The translations under genes and the position numbers were made by a program. From Arthrobacter sp. B1I2 (GTDB taxonomy: Bacteria > Actinomycetota > Actinomycetes > Actinomycetales > Micrococcaceae), in assembly GCF_030816485.1 (NCBI RefSeq), contig NZ_JAUSYC010000001.1, forward strand, positions 1,488,001 to 1,552,000: 64,000 nucleotides of DNA, in the 5' to 3' direction. Positions 34,504-43,859 of the stretch are shown here, piece after piece. The number at the start of each line of letters is the position of its first letter. The first letter of the stretch is position 1. The notes below the pieces were generated by a model. It worked only from the letters and a program-made list of their open reading frames with translations. It did no database searches and was not told the DNA's origin.

Positions 34504-35649
34504 TTAGGCGTAGGCGTTGACCAGGCGGACCGCGCCGCCGTCCACGCCCTTGGCGCCCTGGACGTAGTCCGGGCCGGACTTCACGATTGAGTCCGAGTTC
34601 TCCTCGACGGTGCCCATGATCCAGGACGGCAGGCCGCGGTCGTTGAGGCGGGACACGGCCGCGTCGGCGGCTTCGGGGGAGACGATGGCCACCATGCCCA
34701 CGCCCAGGTTAAGCGTGCGCTCGAGGTCCGCCAGTGGAACATTGCCCAGCTCCGAGACCAGCTTGAAGATGGCGGGCAGTTCCCACGTGGCACGGTCCAC
34801 CGTGGCCACGAGGCCCTGGGGGAGAACGCGGGCCAGGTTGGCGGCCAGGCCGCCTCCGGTCACGTGGCTGAAGCCGTGGACGGCCGCCCCGGCGCTGACC
34901 GGAAAGGTGCGCGCCAGGTCAAGGCAGTCGGCGGCGTAGACGCGCGTGGGTTCCAGGAGTTCCTCGCCCAGGGTGCGGCCCAGTTCGGACACCTGGCGGT
35001 CAAGGGCCCAGCCGGCGTGGTTGATGACACGGCGGACCAGGGAATAGCCGTTGGAGTGCAGGCCGGAGGAGGCCATGCCGATCACCACGTCGCCGGCGCG
35101 GACGCGGTCCGGACCCAGGAGTGCATCGGCCTCGACAACACCGGTGGCTGCGCCGGCGACGTCGTATTCGTGCTCGCCCAGCAGGCCCGGGTGCTCCGCG
35201 GTTTCGCCGCCCACCAGGGCGGTGCCGGCCACCGAGCAGGCGGCCGCGATGCCGCGAACAATGTCCGCGATGCGCTCCGGGACCACCTTGCCGCAGGCGA
35301 TGTAGTCGGTCATGTAGAGCGGCTCGGCGCCCACCACCACGATGTCATCCACCACCATGCCCACCAGGTCGAACCCGATGGTGTCGTGGATGTCCATGGC
35401 CTGCGCGATGGCAACCTTGGTGCCCACGCCGTCCGTGGATGTGGCCAGCAGCGGCTTCTTGAAGGTCAGCAGCTTTGAGACGTCGTAGAGGCCGGCGAAG
35501 CCGCCCACCCCGCCGATCACCGAGGAGTTGTGGGTTGCCTTGACGGCATCCTTCATGAGCTCGACGGCGCGGTCCCCGGCTTCAACGTCCACGCCTGCGG
35601 AGGCGTAGGTGATGCCGGAGTTCTCTGCGGCGGTGTTAGCGGAAGTCAT
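34504..35649 (-). CDS. purM: Phosphoribosylformylglycinamidine cyclo-ligase
   Basis: PurM closes the imidazole ring in purine synthesis (FGAM to AIR, ATP-dependent). The 381-residue product shows ITYASAGVDVEAGDRAVELMK, ATSTDGVGTKVAIA, FDLVGMVVDDIVVVGAEPL and ALVGGETAEHPGLL, the standard order for the family. It overlaps purF by 4 bp on the minus strand (ATGA), so the two are coupled. Confidence 0.96.
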   Translation of the reverse strand: MTSANTAAENSGITYASAGVDVEAGDRAVELMKDAVKATHNSSVIGGVGGFAGLYDVSKLLTFKKPLLATSTDGVGTKVAIAQAMDIHDTIGFDLVGMVVDDIVVVGAEPLYMTDYIACGKVVPERIADIVRGIAAACSVAGTALVGGETAEHPGLLGEHEYDVAGAATGVVEADALLGPDRVRAGDVVIGMASSGLHSNGYSLVRRVINHAGWALDRQVSELGRTLGEELLEPTRVYAADCLDLARTFPVSAGAAVHGFSHVTGGGLAANLARVLPQGLVATVDRATWELPAIFKLVSELGNVPLADLERTLNLGVGMVAIVSPEAADAAVSRLNDRGLPSWIMGTVEENSDSIVKSGPDYVQGAKGVDGGAVRLVNAYA

Positions 35650-37316
35650 ACGGACTCTTTCTTGTCGGCGCTGGTGGCGGCGGGTACGTCGGGCACAAGG
35701 TCGGCTTCGGTCAGCAGGTTCTCGAATTCGGAGTCCGGGCCCGGATCGCAGCCGGTGGCACCGGCCTTCTCCGCGGGATCCTCGGTGGCGTCAATGGCCA
35801 GGGCGGCGGTTTGGCCGGGAAGCGCGGAGGGGGAAGGCTTCAGGCCGCCCAGGTCCGTGCGCTCCAGCAGGTTCTTGCCCAGCTTGTCCGCGTCCGGGAG
35901 CTTGATCGGGTACTTGCCGGTGAAGCAGGCGGTGCAGAGACGCTCGCGCGGCTGCCGGGTGGCTCCGATCATGCCGTCCTCGGAGATGTAGGCCAGCGAG
36001 TCTGCGCCGATGGCCTGGGAGATTTCCTCGATGGTGGCGCCGTTGGCGATCAGTTCGGCGCGGGAGGCGAAATCGATGCCGTAGAAGCAGGGCCACTGCA
36101 CCGGCGGAGAGGAAATCTTCACGTGGACGGTTGCGGCGCCGGCCTCCCGGAGCATCCGCACAATGGCGCGCTGGGTGTTGCCGCGGACGATCGAGTCATC
36201 CACCACTACAACACGCTTCCCGCGGATCACGGACTCCAAGGCGTTGAGCTTGAGCCGGATGCCCAGCTGGCGCAAGGTCTGGGAGGGCTGGATGAAGGTG
36301 CGGCCCACGTAGGAGTTCTTGACGAAGCCGTGTGCGAAGGGAATGCCGGATTCCTCGGCATAGCCGACGGCCGCGGGGGTGCCGGATTCGGGCACGGGGA
36401 TGACGATGTCCGCCTGTTGCGTGTTCTCCCGGGCCAGCTGGCGGCCCATCTCCACGCGGGACTCATAGACGGAGCGCCCGGCGATAGCGGCGTCCGGGCG
36501 GGCGAGGTAAACGTATTCGAAAACGCAACCGGCCGGCGTCGGCTCCGCGAACTTCTTGGACCGCACGCCGTCCTCGTCGATGGCAATGAACTCGCCCGGC
36601 TCGATCTCCCGGATGAAGCTGGCGCCCACGGTGGCCAGGGCGGACTGTTCGGAAGCGACAACCCAGCCGCGCTCCAGCCGGCCCAGGACCAGCGGGCGGA
36701 TGCCGAAGGTGTCACGTGCGGCGTAGAGCGTGCCTTCATCCATGAAGACGAAGCAGAAGCCGCCCTTGATCTTGGGCAGGAGTTCGGTGGCGGTTTCTTC
36801 GAGTGTCTTGCCCGGCTCGCCCTCCAGCAGGGCGGTGACCAGGGCGGTGTCCGAGGTGTTGCCCTGCTTCATTTCGCCGGTGAGCTGGCCGCCGTTGCGC
36901 TCGGTGATCATGGCGTTGAGCTCGGCGGTGTTGGTCAGGTTGCCGTTGTGCGCCAGGGCAACCGTGCCGGTGGCGGTGGCACCCAGGGTGGGCTGCGCGT
37001 TGGCCCAGTGGCTGGCGCCGGTGGTGGAGTAGCGGCAGTGGCCGACGGCCAGGTGCCCGGTCAGGGTGTTCAGGGTGGTCTCGTCGAAGACCTGGGACAC
37101 GAGGCCCATGTCCTTGTAGACGTTGATCCGCTTGCCGTCGCTGGTGGCTATGCCAGCGGACTCCTGACCGCGGTGCTGCAGTGCGTACAGCCCGTAATAG
37201 GTAAGTTTTGCTACTTCTTCGCCTGGGGCCCAGACGCCGAAGACGCCACAGGCGTCCTGCGGGCCTTTTTCGCCGGGGAGAAGATCATGGGAAAGTTTTC
37301 CATCGCCGCGTGCCAC
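35646..37316 (-). CDS. purF: Amidophosphoribosyltransferase
   Basis: PurF makes phosphoribosylamine, the first purine step. The 556-residue protein begins at a GTG at 37316 and has a 22-residue propeptide (MARGDGKLSHDLLPGEKGPQDA) before the catalytic Cys23 of CGVFG, as in Bacillus-type enzymes that are self-processed. Iron-sulfur ligands are visible in GCVFEY, WPCFYGID and CTACFTG. The PRPP loop is VVDDSIVRGNTQRAIVRML. A C-terminal acidic tail of about 60 residues follows. It is upstream of purM. Confidence 0.96.
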   Translation of the reverse strand: MARGDGKLSHDLLPGEKGPQDACGVFGVWAPGEEVAKLTYYGLYALQHRGQESAGIATSDGKRINVYKDMGLVSQVFDETTLNTLTGHLAVGHCRYSTTGASHWANAQPTLGATATGTVALAHNGNLTNTAELNAMITERNGGQLTGEMKQGNTSDTALVTALLEGEPGKTLEETATELLPKIKGGFCFVFMDEGTLYAARDTFGIRPLVLGRLERGWVVASEQSALATVGASFIREIEPGEFIAIDEDGVRSKKFAEPTPAGCVFEYVYLARPDAAIAGRSVYESRVEMGRQLARENTQQADIVIPVPESGTPAAVGYAEESGIPFAHGFVKNSYVGRTFIQPSQTLRQLGIRLKLNALESVIRGKRVVVVDDSIVRGNTQRAIVRMLREAGAATVHVKISSPPVQWPCFYGIDFASRAELIANGATIEEISQAIGADSLAYISEDGMIGATRQPRERLCTACFTGKYPIKLPDADKLGKNLLERTDLGGLKPSPSALPGQTAALAIDATEDPAEKAGATGCDPGPDSEFENLLTEADLVPDVPAATSADKKESV

Positions 37317-37373
37317 TGGTCGATTATCTCACGATATGGGGTATGACTTTTCCGGCCGCCGGTTTGTGACCTG

Positions 37374-37688
37374 CTAGGCCTGGGGATCCGTATCCGGTTC
37401 CGAATCCGAAACGGACTCCACCACGGCCCTCTCCTGCCGCTTCACGCTGCGGCGGTCCAGGATCAGCGCAAGCACGGCACCCAGGATGGCGCCGGCGGCG
37501 GCGAACATCACCAGGAAGAATCCGAAGACCGCGCCCGGGTCGAACGTGGTGTCGCCAGGTACCGCATAGGCCACCACCGCCGCGGCAACAACACCCACCA
37601 GTGCGCCCAGGATCAGGAAGGGGACGTACTTCGGTGCGCGGCGGACGGTAACTTCGCGCCGCTCGGCAGGGTGTTCTTCGAAAGCCAT
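37374..37688 (-). CDS. Small two-helix membrane protein
   Basis: A 104-residue protein starting at the ATG at 37688 (MAFEEHPAERREVTV). Two hydrophobic segments are visible (YVPFLILGALVGVVAAAVVAY and GAVFGFFLVMFAAAGAILGAVLAL) before a charged tail. It resembles hypothetical actinobacterial membrane proteins encoded beside purF. No function is known. Confidence 0.7.
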   Translation of the reverse strand: MAFEEHPAERREVTVRRAPKYVPFLILGALVGVVAAAVVAYAVPGDTTFDPGAVFGFFLVMFAAAGAILGAVLALILDRRSVKRQERAVVESVSDSEPDTDPQA

Positions 37689-37806
37689 GCCATCCAGCCT
37701 ACTGCCGGAGTTAAGGTGCAAATAACGGAAGGTGGAAGGGTGCCGCCTGTCCTCGACCGACGTTCCTGTGGGCGCAGGGGAAGCTGCTGGCAGGCTTCCC
37801 GCAAAC

Positions 37807-37846
37807 TGATATATCTATTGACACGGGATGTGCCCACTGTCATATT
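37807..37846 (+). promoter_or_regulatory. mscR promoter with a GntR-type TGATATAT site
   Basis: TTGACA (37818-37823), 17 nt, then CATATT (37841-37846) is a near-consensus promoter reading toward mscR, with a leader of about 150 nt. TGATATATCT at 37807-37816 sits directly before the -35 and matches the sites around the GntR gene at 56.6-57.5 kb. The rest of 37689-38002 has a palindromic ATTGCGCAAT at about 37877 and no gene that I can support. Confidence 0.65.
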
Positions 37847-38002
37847 TCATAGGAGCGCTGCGTGCATCCCGTTGCGTATTGCGCAATCAGTTTTGGCCCT
37901 CACAGCAGAAGGGGGCGCCTCCAGGAACGTCAGGTCAGCTAGATTGGCAACTGGTGCCGACCACCGGATTCTGCACGGATCCAGGAAAGGAACACGAGAA
38001 CA

Positions 38003-39109
38003 ATGGTCCATAAAGTCCAAGCAGTTGTTGTCAAGGAAAAGAACGCTCCGGTGTCGCTGGAGACCATCCTGGTTCCGGACCCGGGCCCGGGGGAGGCGCT
38101 GGTGGACATCATCACCTGCGGCGTCTGCCACACGGACCTGCACTACAAGCAGGGCGGCATCGGCGACGACTTCCCCTATTTGCTGGGTCATGAGGCCACG
38201 GGCGTGGTCAGCGCGGTGGGCCCTGGCGTGACGCAGGTAGCCCCGGGCGACCGGGTCATCCTGAACTGGCGGGCCGTCTGCGGCGAGTGCCGGGCATGTG
38301 CCAAGGGCCAGCCCCAGTACTGCTTCAACACCCACAACGCCACCCAGAAGATGACCCTGGAAGACGGCACTGAGCTTTCGCCCGCCCTGGGCATTGGGGC
38401 CTTCGCCGAAAAAACTCTTGTTGCCGCCGGCCAGTGCACCAAGGTTGATCCCGAGGCTGACGCCGCGGCCGTCGGCCTGCTGGGCTGCGGCGTGATGGCC
38501 GGCATTGGCGCCGCCATCAACACCGGCGAGGTCAAGCGCGGCGAGTCCGTGGCGGTCATCGGCTGCGGCGGCGTGGGCATTGCGGCGATCGCCGGGGCAA
38601 AGCTGGCGGGTGCGACGACGATCATCGCTGTAGACATCGACGACAACAAGATCGAAATGGCCAAGTCCCTGGGTGCCACCCACGGCGTGAACTCCAAGCA
38701 GGAGGACGCCGTTGAAGCCATCCGTGCCCTCACCGGAGGCCACGGAGCGGACGTGGTGATTGACGCCGTCGGCCGTCCTGAGACCTATAAGCAGGCCTTC
38801 TATGCCCGCGACCTCGCCGGCCGGGTGGTCCTGGTGGGCGTGCCGACGCCGGAGATGACGCTGGAACTGCCGCTGCTGGATGTCTTTGGCCGCGGCGGCT
38901 CGCTGAAGTCCTCCTGGTACGGCGACTGCCTGCCCTCCCGCGACTTCCCCATGCTGGTGCAGCACTACCGGCAGGGCAACCTTGACCTGGACGCCTTCGT
39001 TTCCGAGCGCATCTCCATTGACCAGATCGAGGAGGCCTTTGGGAAGATGCACGAGGGCAAGGTCCTGCGGTCCGTCGTCGAGGTCCAGCCGACGGGGGCG
39101 TCCGCATGA
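38003..39109 (+). CDS. mscR: S-(hydroxymethyl)mycothiol dehydrogenase
   Basis: A zinc alcohol dehydrogenase that oxidises the formaldehyde-mycothiol adduct to S-formylmycothiol using NAD+. The 368-residue protein has the catalytic zinc start [30 protein letters not shown], the structural-zinc cysteines [15 protein letters not shown], and the NAD motif [19 protein letters not shown]. It is followed at a 4-bp overlap by the MBL hydrolase, the arrangement known for actinobacterial formaldehyde detoxification. In this strain it would remove formaldehyde released by GbcAB. Confidence 0.92.
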   Translation: MVHKVQAVVVKEKNAPVSLETILVPDPGPGEALVDIITCGVCHTDLHYKQGGIGDDFPYLLGHEATGVVSAVGPGVTQVAPGDRVILNWRAVCGECRACAKGQPQYCFNTHNATQKMTLEDGTELSPALGIGAFAEKTLVAAGQCTKVDPEADAAAVGLLGCGVMAGIGAAINTGEVKRGESVAVIGCGGVGIAAIAGAKLAGATTIIAVDIDDNKIEMAKSLGATHGVNSKQEDAVEAIRALTGGHGADVVIDAVGRPETYKQAFYARDLAGRVVLVGVPTPEMTLELPLLDVFGRGGSLKSSWYGDCLPSRDFPMLVQHYRQGNLDLDAFVSERISIDQIEEAFGKMHEGKVLRSVVEVQPTGASA

Positions 39110-39726
39110 GCGTCACCATCGAGAACCTGGTGACCTCGGGCACGTTTTCGCTCGACGGCGGCACCTGGGACGTGGACAACAACGTCTGGATCGTGGGCAA
39201 TGACGAGGAATGCGTCATCATCGATGCGCCCCACGACGCCGCCGCGATCATCAACCAGGTCCGCAGCCGGAAGGTGAAGGCCATCCTGCTCACGCACGCG
39301 CACAACGACCACATTGGTGCCGCGCGGGAGGTTGCTGATGCCCTGGGTGCCCCGATCCTCCTGAACCAGGAGGACCTGGTCCTGTGGGAGCAGGTGTACC
39401 CGGACGCCAAACCGGACCAGTACCACGCCGATGGCGACGTTTTCGAGGTGGGTGGCGCCGCGCTGCGGGCTGTCCACACCCCCGGCCACTCGCCCGGTTC
39501 CACCTGCTTCTACCTGGAAAGCGAAGGAACCGTCTTCACGGGGGACACCCTGTTCAACGGCGGCCCGGGTGCCACCGGGCGGTCCTACAGTGACTACCCC
39601 ACCATCCTGAAGTCCATCCGCGAACGGCTGCTGACGCTCCCGGCCGAAACCGTGGTCCGCACCGGCCACGGCGACAGCACCACCATTGCGGCGGAGCAGG
39701 AAACCCTGGCAAAGGTTCAGCAGTAG
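39106..39726 (+). CDS. MBL-fold hydrolase, likely S-formylmycothiol hydrolase
   Basis: A 206-residue metallo-beta-lactamase-fold enzyme overlapping mscR (ATGA). Metal motif [10 protein letters not shown], then [13 protein letters not shown] and [17 protein letters not shown]. Genes of this kind are found next to mscR in mycobacteria and arthrobacters, and hydrolysis of S-formylmycothiol to formate plus mycothiol is the likely role; this step is inferred from context, not from motif. It supplies formate to the next gene. Confidence 0.82.
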   Translation: MSVTIENLVTSGTFSLDGGTWDVDNNVWIVGNDEECVIIDAPHDAAAIINQVRSRKVKAILLTHAHNDHIGAAREVADALGAPILLNQEDLVLWEQVYPDAKPDQYHADGDVFEVGGAALRAVHTPGHSPGSTCFYLESEGTVFTGDTLFNGGPGATGRSYSDYPTILKSIRERLLTLPAETVVRTGHGDSTTIAAEQETLAKVQQ

Positions 39727-39740
39727 CCAGCGGGAAGTTT

Positions 39741-39801
39741 ATGAAGTGCCAGTGAAATGAAGTGCCAGTAGAAGGCGCGCCGGGCAGGCCTGGCGCGCCT
39801 T
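39741..39801 (+). repeat. Tandem 16-nt repeat followed by a hairpin, before the formate dehydrogenase
   Basis: ATGAAGTGCCAGT occurs twice at a 16-nt period (39741-39756 and 39757-39772). A 10-bp hairpin then follows: AAGGCGCGCC 39772-39781 with GGCGCGCCTT 39792-39801, followed by TTGCC. It may attenuate transcription into the formate dehydrogenase gene, which begins at 39845. Confidence 0.55.
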
Positions 39802-39844
39802 TGCCGGCCATCGAACAGCGTAAGCCGGCAAGGAAGTTGGAACA

Positions 39845-42199
39845 ATGAAGTTCGGGAAGCAGCCCGCCCCGGTCGCGGACATCAACGAGGACAAGCTCGA
39901 GGTCCACAAACCCAAGACAGAGGCCGCCGGGGTCAAAGCCGTCATGGTGGCCCTGGAACGTGCCGTGGCCCAGGCGGGCGTGGCCCGTACGACACAGTCG
40001 CTGTTGCGGCTGAACCAGCGCGGCGGCTTCGACTGCCCGGGCTGTGCGTGGCCGGAATCGGACAAGAAGCGCAAGACAGCGGAGTTCTGCGAGAACGGCG
40101 CCAAGGCGGTGGCTGAGGAAAACACCGTGCGGACCGTGGGGGCGGAGTTCTGGGCGAAGCACTCCATCGCGGAGCTGTCGGAGAAGACCGAGTACTGGCT
40201 GGGCAACCAGGGCCGGCTCAGCGAACCGGTGGTCATCAGGGAGGGCGAGACGCATTACTCGCCGATTTCCTGGGCCGATGCCTTCGACCTCATTGGCGGA
40301 CACATCCGCGCCACCACCCCTGACCGCTGCGTCTTTTACACCTCCGGCCGCACCGCCAACGAGACAGCGTTTATGTACCAGCTGTTCGCACGGTCCCTGG
40401 GCACCAACAACCTGCCCGACTGCTCCAACATGTGCCACGAATCCTCCGGCTCGGCCCTGAACCCGACCATCGGCATCGGCAAGGGCACGGTGTCCCTTGA
40501 GGACATCCACGACGCCGAGCTGATCTTTGTGGTGGGCCAGAACCCGGGCACCAACCATCCACGCATGCTGTCCGCGCTGAAGGAGTGCAAGGACAAAGGC
40601 GGCAGGATCGTGGCCGTGAATCCGCTGCCCGAGGCCGGCCTGTTCAACTTCAAGGATCCACAGACGGTCTCCGGGGTGGTGGGCGGCGGCACCCCGCTCG
40701 CGGACGAGTACCTGCAGATCAAGGTGGGCGGTGACCTGGCCTTGTTCCAGGCGCTGGGCCACCTGCTGCTGGAAGCCGAGAAGGAGAACCCGGGCACCGT
40801 CGTCGACCATTCCTTCATTGCCGCGCAGACGGACGGGTTCGACGCCTACCGTGAAGCGCGCCGGGTGCTCGATTGGGATGAGACCGAAAAGGCCACCGGG
40901 CTGTCCCGCGCACAGATCGAGAAGGTCGCCGGCATGCTGGTGGCGTCCAAGGCTTCGATTTTCTGCTGGGCGCTGGGCGTGACGCAGCAGCCGCACTCCG
41001 TGGACACCATCAAGGAGATGGTCAACGTCCTGCTGCTGCAAGGCAACTTCGGCAAACCCGGCGCCGGCGCGTGCCCCGTCCGCGGGCACTCGAACGTCCA
41101 GGGCGACCGGACCATGGGCATCTGGGAAAAGCCGAAGGAATGGCTTCTCTCGGCACTCGATTCCGAGTTCGGCATCACCTCCCCGCGGCACCATGGGTAC
41201 GACGCGGTGGAGTCCATGGAGGCGTTCGAACGCGACGAGGTGGACGTGTTCGTGTCGATGGGCGGGAACTTCTCGCTCGCCTGCTCTGACACCGAGGCCC
41301 TGGAAGCGGGGATGCAGCGGATCGGGCTGACTGTGCACATCTCCACCAAACCCAACCGCTCCCACATCGTGCACGGCCGCACGTCGCTGATCCTGCCCAC
41401 CCTGGGCCGGACCGACAAGGACGACAAGCACCCGAAGGGTGCGCAGTTCCTGTCCGTGGAGGACTCCATGTCCGTGGTGCACTCCACCCAGGGCCGCCTG
41501 ACCCCCGTGTCCGAACACCTGCTGGCCGAACCCGTGATCGTGGCCCGGATGGCGGAGGCCACCTTCGGGCCGGACCACCCCGTGGACTGGAAGGCCATGG
41601 CCGGGGACTACGACATCATCCGCGACCACATTGCCCGCGTCCTGCCCGGGTTCGAGGACTTCAACACCCGGGTGCGAACCAAGAACGGATTCGTGCTGCC
41701 CAACCCGCCGCGGGACACGCGCTCCTTCGCCACGGACATCGGCCGGGGCCGGTTCACGGTCAGCCCGCTGGAGTACCTGACCCCGCCGCCCGGGCACCTG
41801 GTGCTGCAGACCATCCGCAGCCACGACCAGTACAACACCACGTTCTACGGCCTGGACGACCGCTACCGCGGCATTTCCGGCGGCCGCCGCGTGATCCTGG
41901 TTCACCCTGAAGACCTCGCCGAATCCGGCTTCCAGGACCGGGAACTGGTGGACGTGGTCAGCACCTTCCAGGGCGTGGACCGCAGGGCAGATAAGTTCCG
42001 GCTCGTTGCCTACCCCACCGCCAAGGGCTGCGCAGCGGCGTACTTCCCTGAGGCCAACGCCCTGGTCCACAAGGAAAACGTGGCCCGCGTGTCCAATACG
42101 CCCGGCTTCAAGGCCATGTTCGTCCGCTTCACGCCACACGTGGCAGAGGTAGCGGCAGCCCAGGCCTCAGCTGGGGAGCTGGCAGGGACGCCGGCTTAG
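39845..42199 (+). CDS. FdhF/YdeP-type molybdopterin oxidoreductase, probable formate dehydrogenase
   Basis: A 784-residue molybdopterin (bis-MGD) protein of the FdhF/YdeP branch. It carries GGFDCPGCAWPE near residue 60 in place of a classic four-cysteine iron-sulfur site, FYTSGRTANETAFMYQLFAR, and NMCHESSGSAL, whose Cys is in the usual Mo-ligand position. Later come VGQNPGTNHPRML and SMGGNFSLACSDTEAL. YdeP-like proteins have uncertain substrates, but its place behind mscR and the MBL hydrolase points to formate oxidation to CO2. AAGGAAG precedes the ATG at 39845. A terminator follows at 42234. Confidence 0.85.
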   Translation: MKFGKQPAPVADINEDKLEVHKPKTEAAGVKAVMVALERAVAQAGVARTTQSLLRLNQRGGFDCPGCAWPESDKKRKTAEFCENGAKAVAEENTVRTVGAEFWAKHSIAELSEKTEYWLGNQGRLSEPVVIREGETHYSPISWADAFDLIGGHIRATTPDRCVFYTSGRTANETAFMYQLFARSLGTNNLPDCSNMCHESSGSALNPTIGIGKGTVSLEDIHDAELIFVVGQNPGTNHPRMLSALKECKDKGGRIVAVNPLPEAGLFNFKDPQTVSGVVGGGTPLADEYLQIKVGGDLALFQALGHLLLEAEKENPGTVVDHSFIAAQTDGFDAYREARRVLDWDETEKATGLSRAQIEKVAGMLVASKASIFCWALGVTQQPHSVDTIKEMVNVLLLQGNFGKPGAGACPVRGHSNVQGDRTMGIWEKPKEWLLSALDSEFGITSPRHHGYDAVESMEAFERDEVDVFVSMGGNFSLACSDTEALEAGMQRIGLTVHISTKPNRSHIVHGRTSLILPTLGRTDKDDKHPKGAQFLSVEDSMSVVHSTQGRLTPVSEHLLAEPVIVARMAEATFGPDHPVDWKAMAGDYDIIRDHIARVLPGFEDFNTRVRTKNGFVLPNPPRDTRSFATDIGRGRFTVSPLEYLTPPPGHLVLQTIRSHDQYNTTFYGLDDRYRGISGGRRVILVHPEDLAESGFQDRELVDVVSTFQGVDRRADKFRLVAYPTAKGCAAAYFPEANALVHKENVARVSNTPGFKAMFVRFTPHVAEVAAAQASAGELAGTPA

Positions 42200-42233
42200 C
42201 CGCGCGATTACATTCCACAACAACAGACCCGCG

Positions 42234-42266
42234 ACGGCGGCACACCGGTAGCCCGTGTGCCGCCGT
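42234..42266 (+). terminator. Terminator-like hairpin after formate dehydrogenase
   Basis: ACGGCGGCACAC 42234-42245 pairs perfectly with GTGTGCCGCCGT 42255-42266 around a 9-nt loop. Only TCTG follows, so the T-run is weak. Confidence 0.6.
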
Positions 42267-42343
42267 TCTGATGCTGCGGGGTGGCGGTTGTTGTGGGGTG
42301 GGACGCCGCTGATCCTGAGCTTTTTTGTCATATCCGAAATTGA

Positions 42344-42397
42344 TTGACAGCCCGGCGTGGCAGGAGTCACACTGTTGCATATGGTGATCGGTGTTGC
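42344..42397 (+). promoter_or_regulatory. gbcAB promoter with TGTTGC-N14-GTTGC operator
   Basis: TTGACA at 42344-42349 is the -35. TGTTGC at 42373-42378 and GTTGC at 42393-42397 are separated by 14 nt. The same pair with the same 14-nt spacer and a TTGAC box 28-31 nt upstream occurs before the DMGO paralogue, the MFS carrier and BCCT. The rest of 42200-42554 (355 bp) is leader; no other gene is seen. Confidence 0.75.
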
Positions 42398-42554
42398 GTT
42401 AGGTGCTTCCAGTTTCCTTCTGGAGTCATCGCTTCTGTTGCTGATGGACCTCCCCACATTCATGCACAGAACGTCTTGGACACCCCCTGTTGCCCCACCT
42501 GCTCCCTAATCACCGCAAATCACTCATTCCCCAGCCCTTTCGGGAGGAAACACA

Positions 42555-43859
42555 ATGACTACCTCAGTGAACGCGCCGCTCAGCGCACGCGGAAAGCTCG
42601 CCTCAGCAATGCCTGCCGAGCAGCTGGCTGAAATTACCGAGCTGTTCGCCTTGCGGCGCACTGGCTACTCCCTCGATGCCCCCTTCTACACCGACCCGAC
42701 AATCTTCAAGCTCGACATGGAGGCCATCTTCGGCCAGCACTGGATCTTTGCCGGCAGCGTTGCCGAGCTGCCGGAGCCGGGCGACTACATCACGGTGGAC
42801 TACGGCCCCTACTCCTTGATCGTGCTGCGCACCGACGAGGGTGACGTCAACGTCCTGCACAACGTCTGCCGCCACCGCGGTGCACGTGTCCTGACCGAAG
42901 CTGCCGGTTCCACCGGAAACCTGGTCTGCGGCTACCACTCCTGGACCTATTCCCCCGAGGGCAACCTGATCCACGCCTCCGCCCCCGGCGAAGCCAAGTT
43001 CGACAAGAACTGCTTTGCCCTCAAGCGCGCCCACAGCCGCGAGGTTGCCGGGCTCATCTTTGTCTGCATCGCAGACGTTCCGCCCGCAGACTTCGACGAG
43101 ACCGCCAAGATCTTCGAGCCCTACCTCGCACCCCACGACCTGTCCAAGACGAAGATTGCCTACCAGCAGAACATCATCGAAGAGGGCAACTGGAAGCTCG
43201 TCATGGAGAACAACCGTGAGTGCTACCACTGTGACGGGCACCCGGAACTCGCCTGCTCGCTCTTCCCCACCTGGGGCCTGACCGAGGGACTGATCCCGGC
43301 CCACCTCGAAGAGGTCTGGGACCGCAACAAGGAAGCCCAGTCTTCCCTCGAGGAGCGGTGCCGCCGCTACGGCCTGCCCTACGAGGTGGTTGAGGAACTC
43401 GATACCCGTATTGCCGGTATCCGTATTTCACGCGAATCCCTGGACGGCGAAGGCGAATCGTTCTCGGCCGACGGCCGCAGGCTCTCCAAGAAGCTGCTCG
43501 GCGACCTGCGGGACTTCCGCCTGGGCCGCTGCTCGATGCACCTGCAGCCCAACAGCTGGTTCCATTTCCTGGGCGACCACGTCATCACCTTTGGCGTCTT
43601 CCCCATCAACGAGCACCAGTCCCTGGTCCGCACCACCTGGCTGGTGGCCGACGACGCCGAGGAAGGCGTTGACTACGACCTAGAGAAGCTCACCTACACC
43701 TGGAAGCAGACCAACCTGCAGGACAAGGCGTTCGTGGAACTGTGCCAGCAGGGCGCTGCCAGCCCCGCCTACGAGCCCGGCCCGTACATGAAGAGCGAAT
43801 ACCAGGTAGAGGCCTTCATCAACTGGTACGTCCAGCGCGTGCAGGAGCACTTGGCATGA
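42555..43859 (+). CDS. gbcA: Glycine betaine monooxygenase, Rieske oxygenase subunit
   Basis: GbcA demethylates glycine betaine to dimethylglycine and releases formaldehyde, using electrons from GbcB. The 434-residue Rieske oxygenase has C105-x-H107 in NVCRHRG and C125-x2-H128 in CGYHSW. The mononuclear-iron site lies in ENNRECYHCDGHPEL with His225 and His229. The ATG at 42555 follows GGGAGG. gbcB overlaps the stop (ATGA). Distinguishing betaine from related substrates (stachydrine, carnitine) rests on the flanking DMGO, BCCT and FdhA genes, which all fit betaine. Confidence 0.9.
   Translation: MTTSVNAPLSARGKLASAMPAEQLAEITELFALRRTGYSLDAPFYTDPTIFKLDMEAIFGQHWIFAGSVAELPEPGDYITVDYGPYSLIVLRTDEGDVNVLHNVCRHRGARVLTEAAGSTGNLVCGYHSWTYSPEGNLIHASAPGEAKFDKNCFALKRAHSREVAGLIFVCIADVPPADFDETAKIFEPYLAPHDLSKTKIAYQQNIIEEGNWKLVMENNRECYHCDGHPELACSLFPTWGLTEGLIPAHLEEVWDRNKEAQSSLEERCRRYGLPYEVVEELDTRIAGIRISRESLDGEGESFSADGRRLSKKLLGDLRDFRLGRCSMHLQPNSWFHFLGDHVITFGVFPINEHQSLVRTTWLVADDAEEGVDYDLEKLTYTWKQTNLQDKAFVELCQQGAASPAYEPGPYMKSEYQVEAFINWYVQRVQEHLA

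Noticed and set aside
37871..37895. CGTTGC-N14-GTTTTG in the mscR leader as a fifth betaine-type operator
   Set aside because: The second box does not match GTTG(C/A), and its distance to the -35 differs from the other four (about 53 nt instead of 28-31).
39554..42139. 861-codon open frame on the minus strand opposite the formate dehydrogenase
   Set aside because: The codons are antisense of a well-conserved molybdoenzyme, and the translation is low-complexity His/Gly/Val-rich sequence. Long antisense frames are normal in high-GC DNA.
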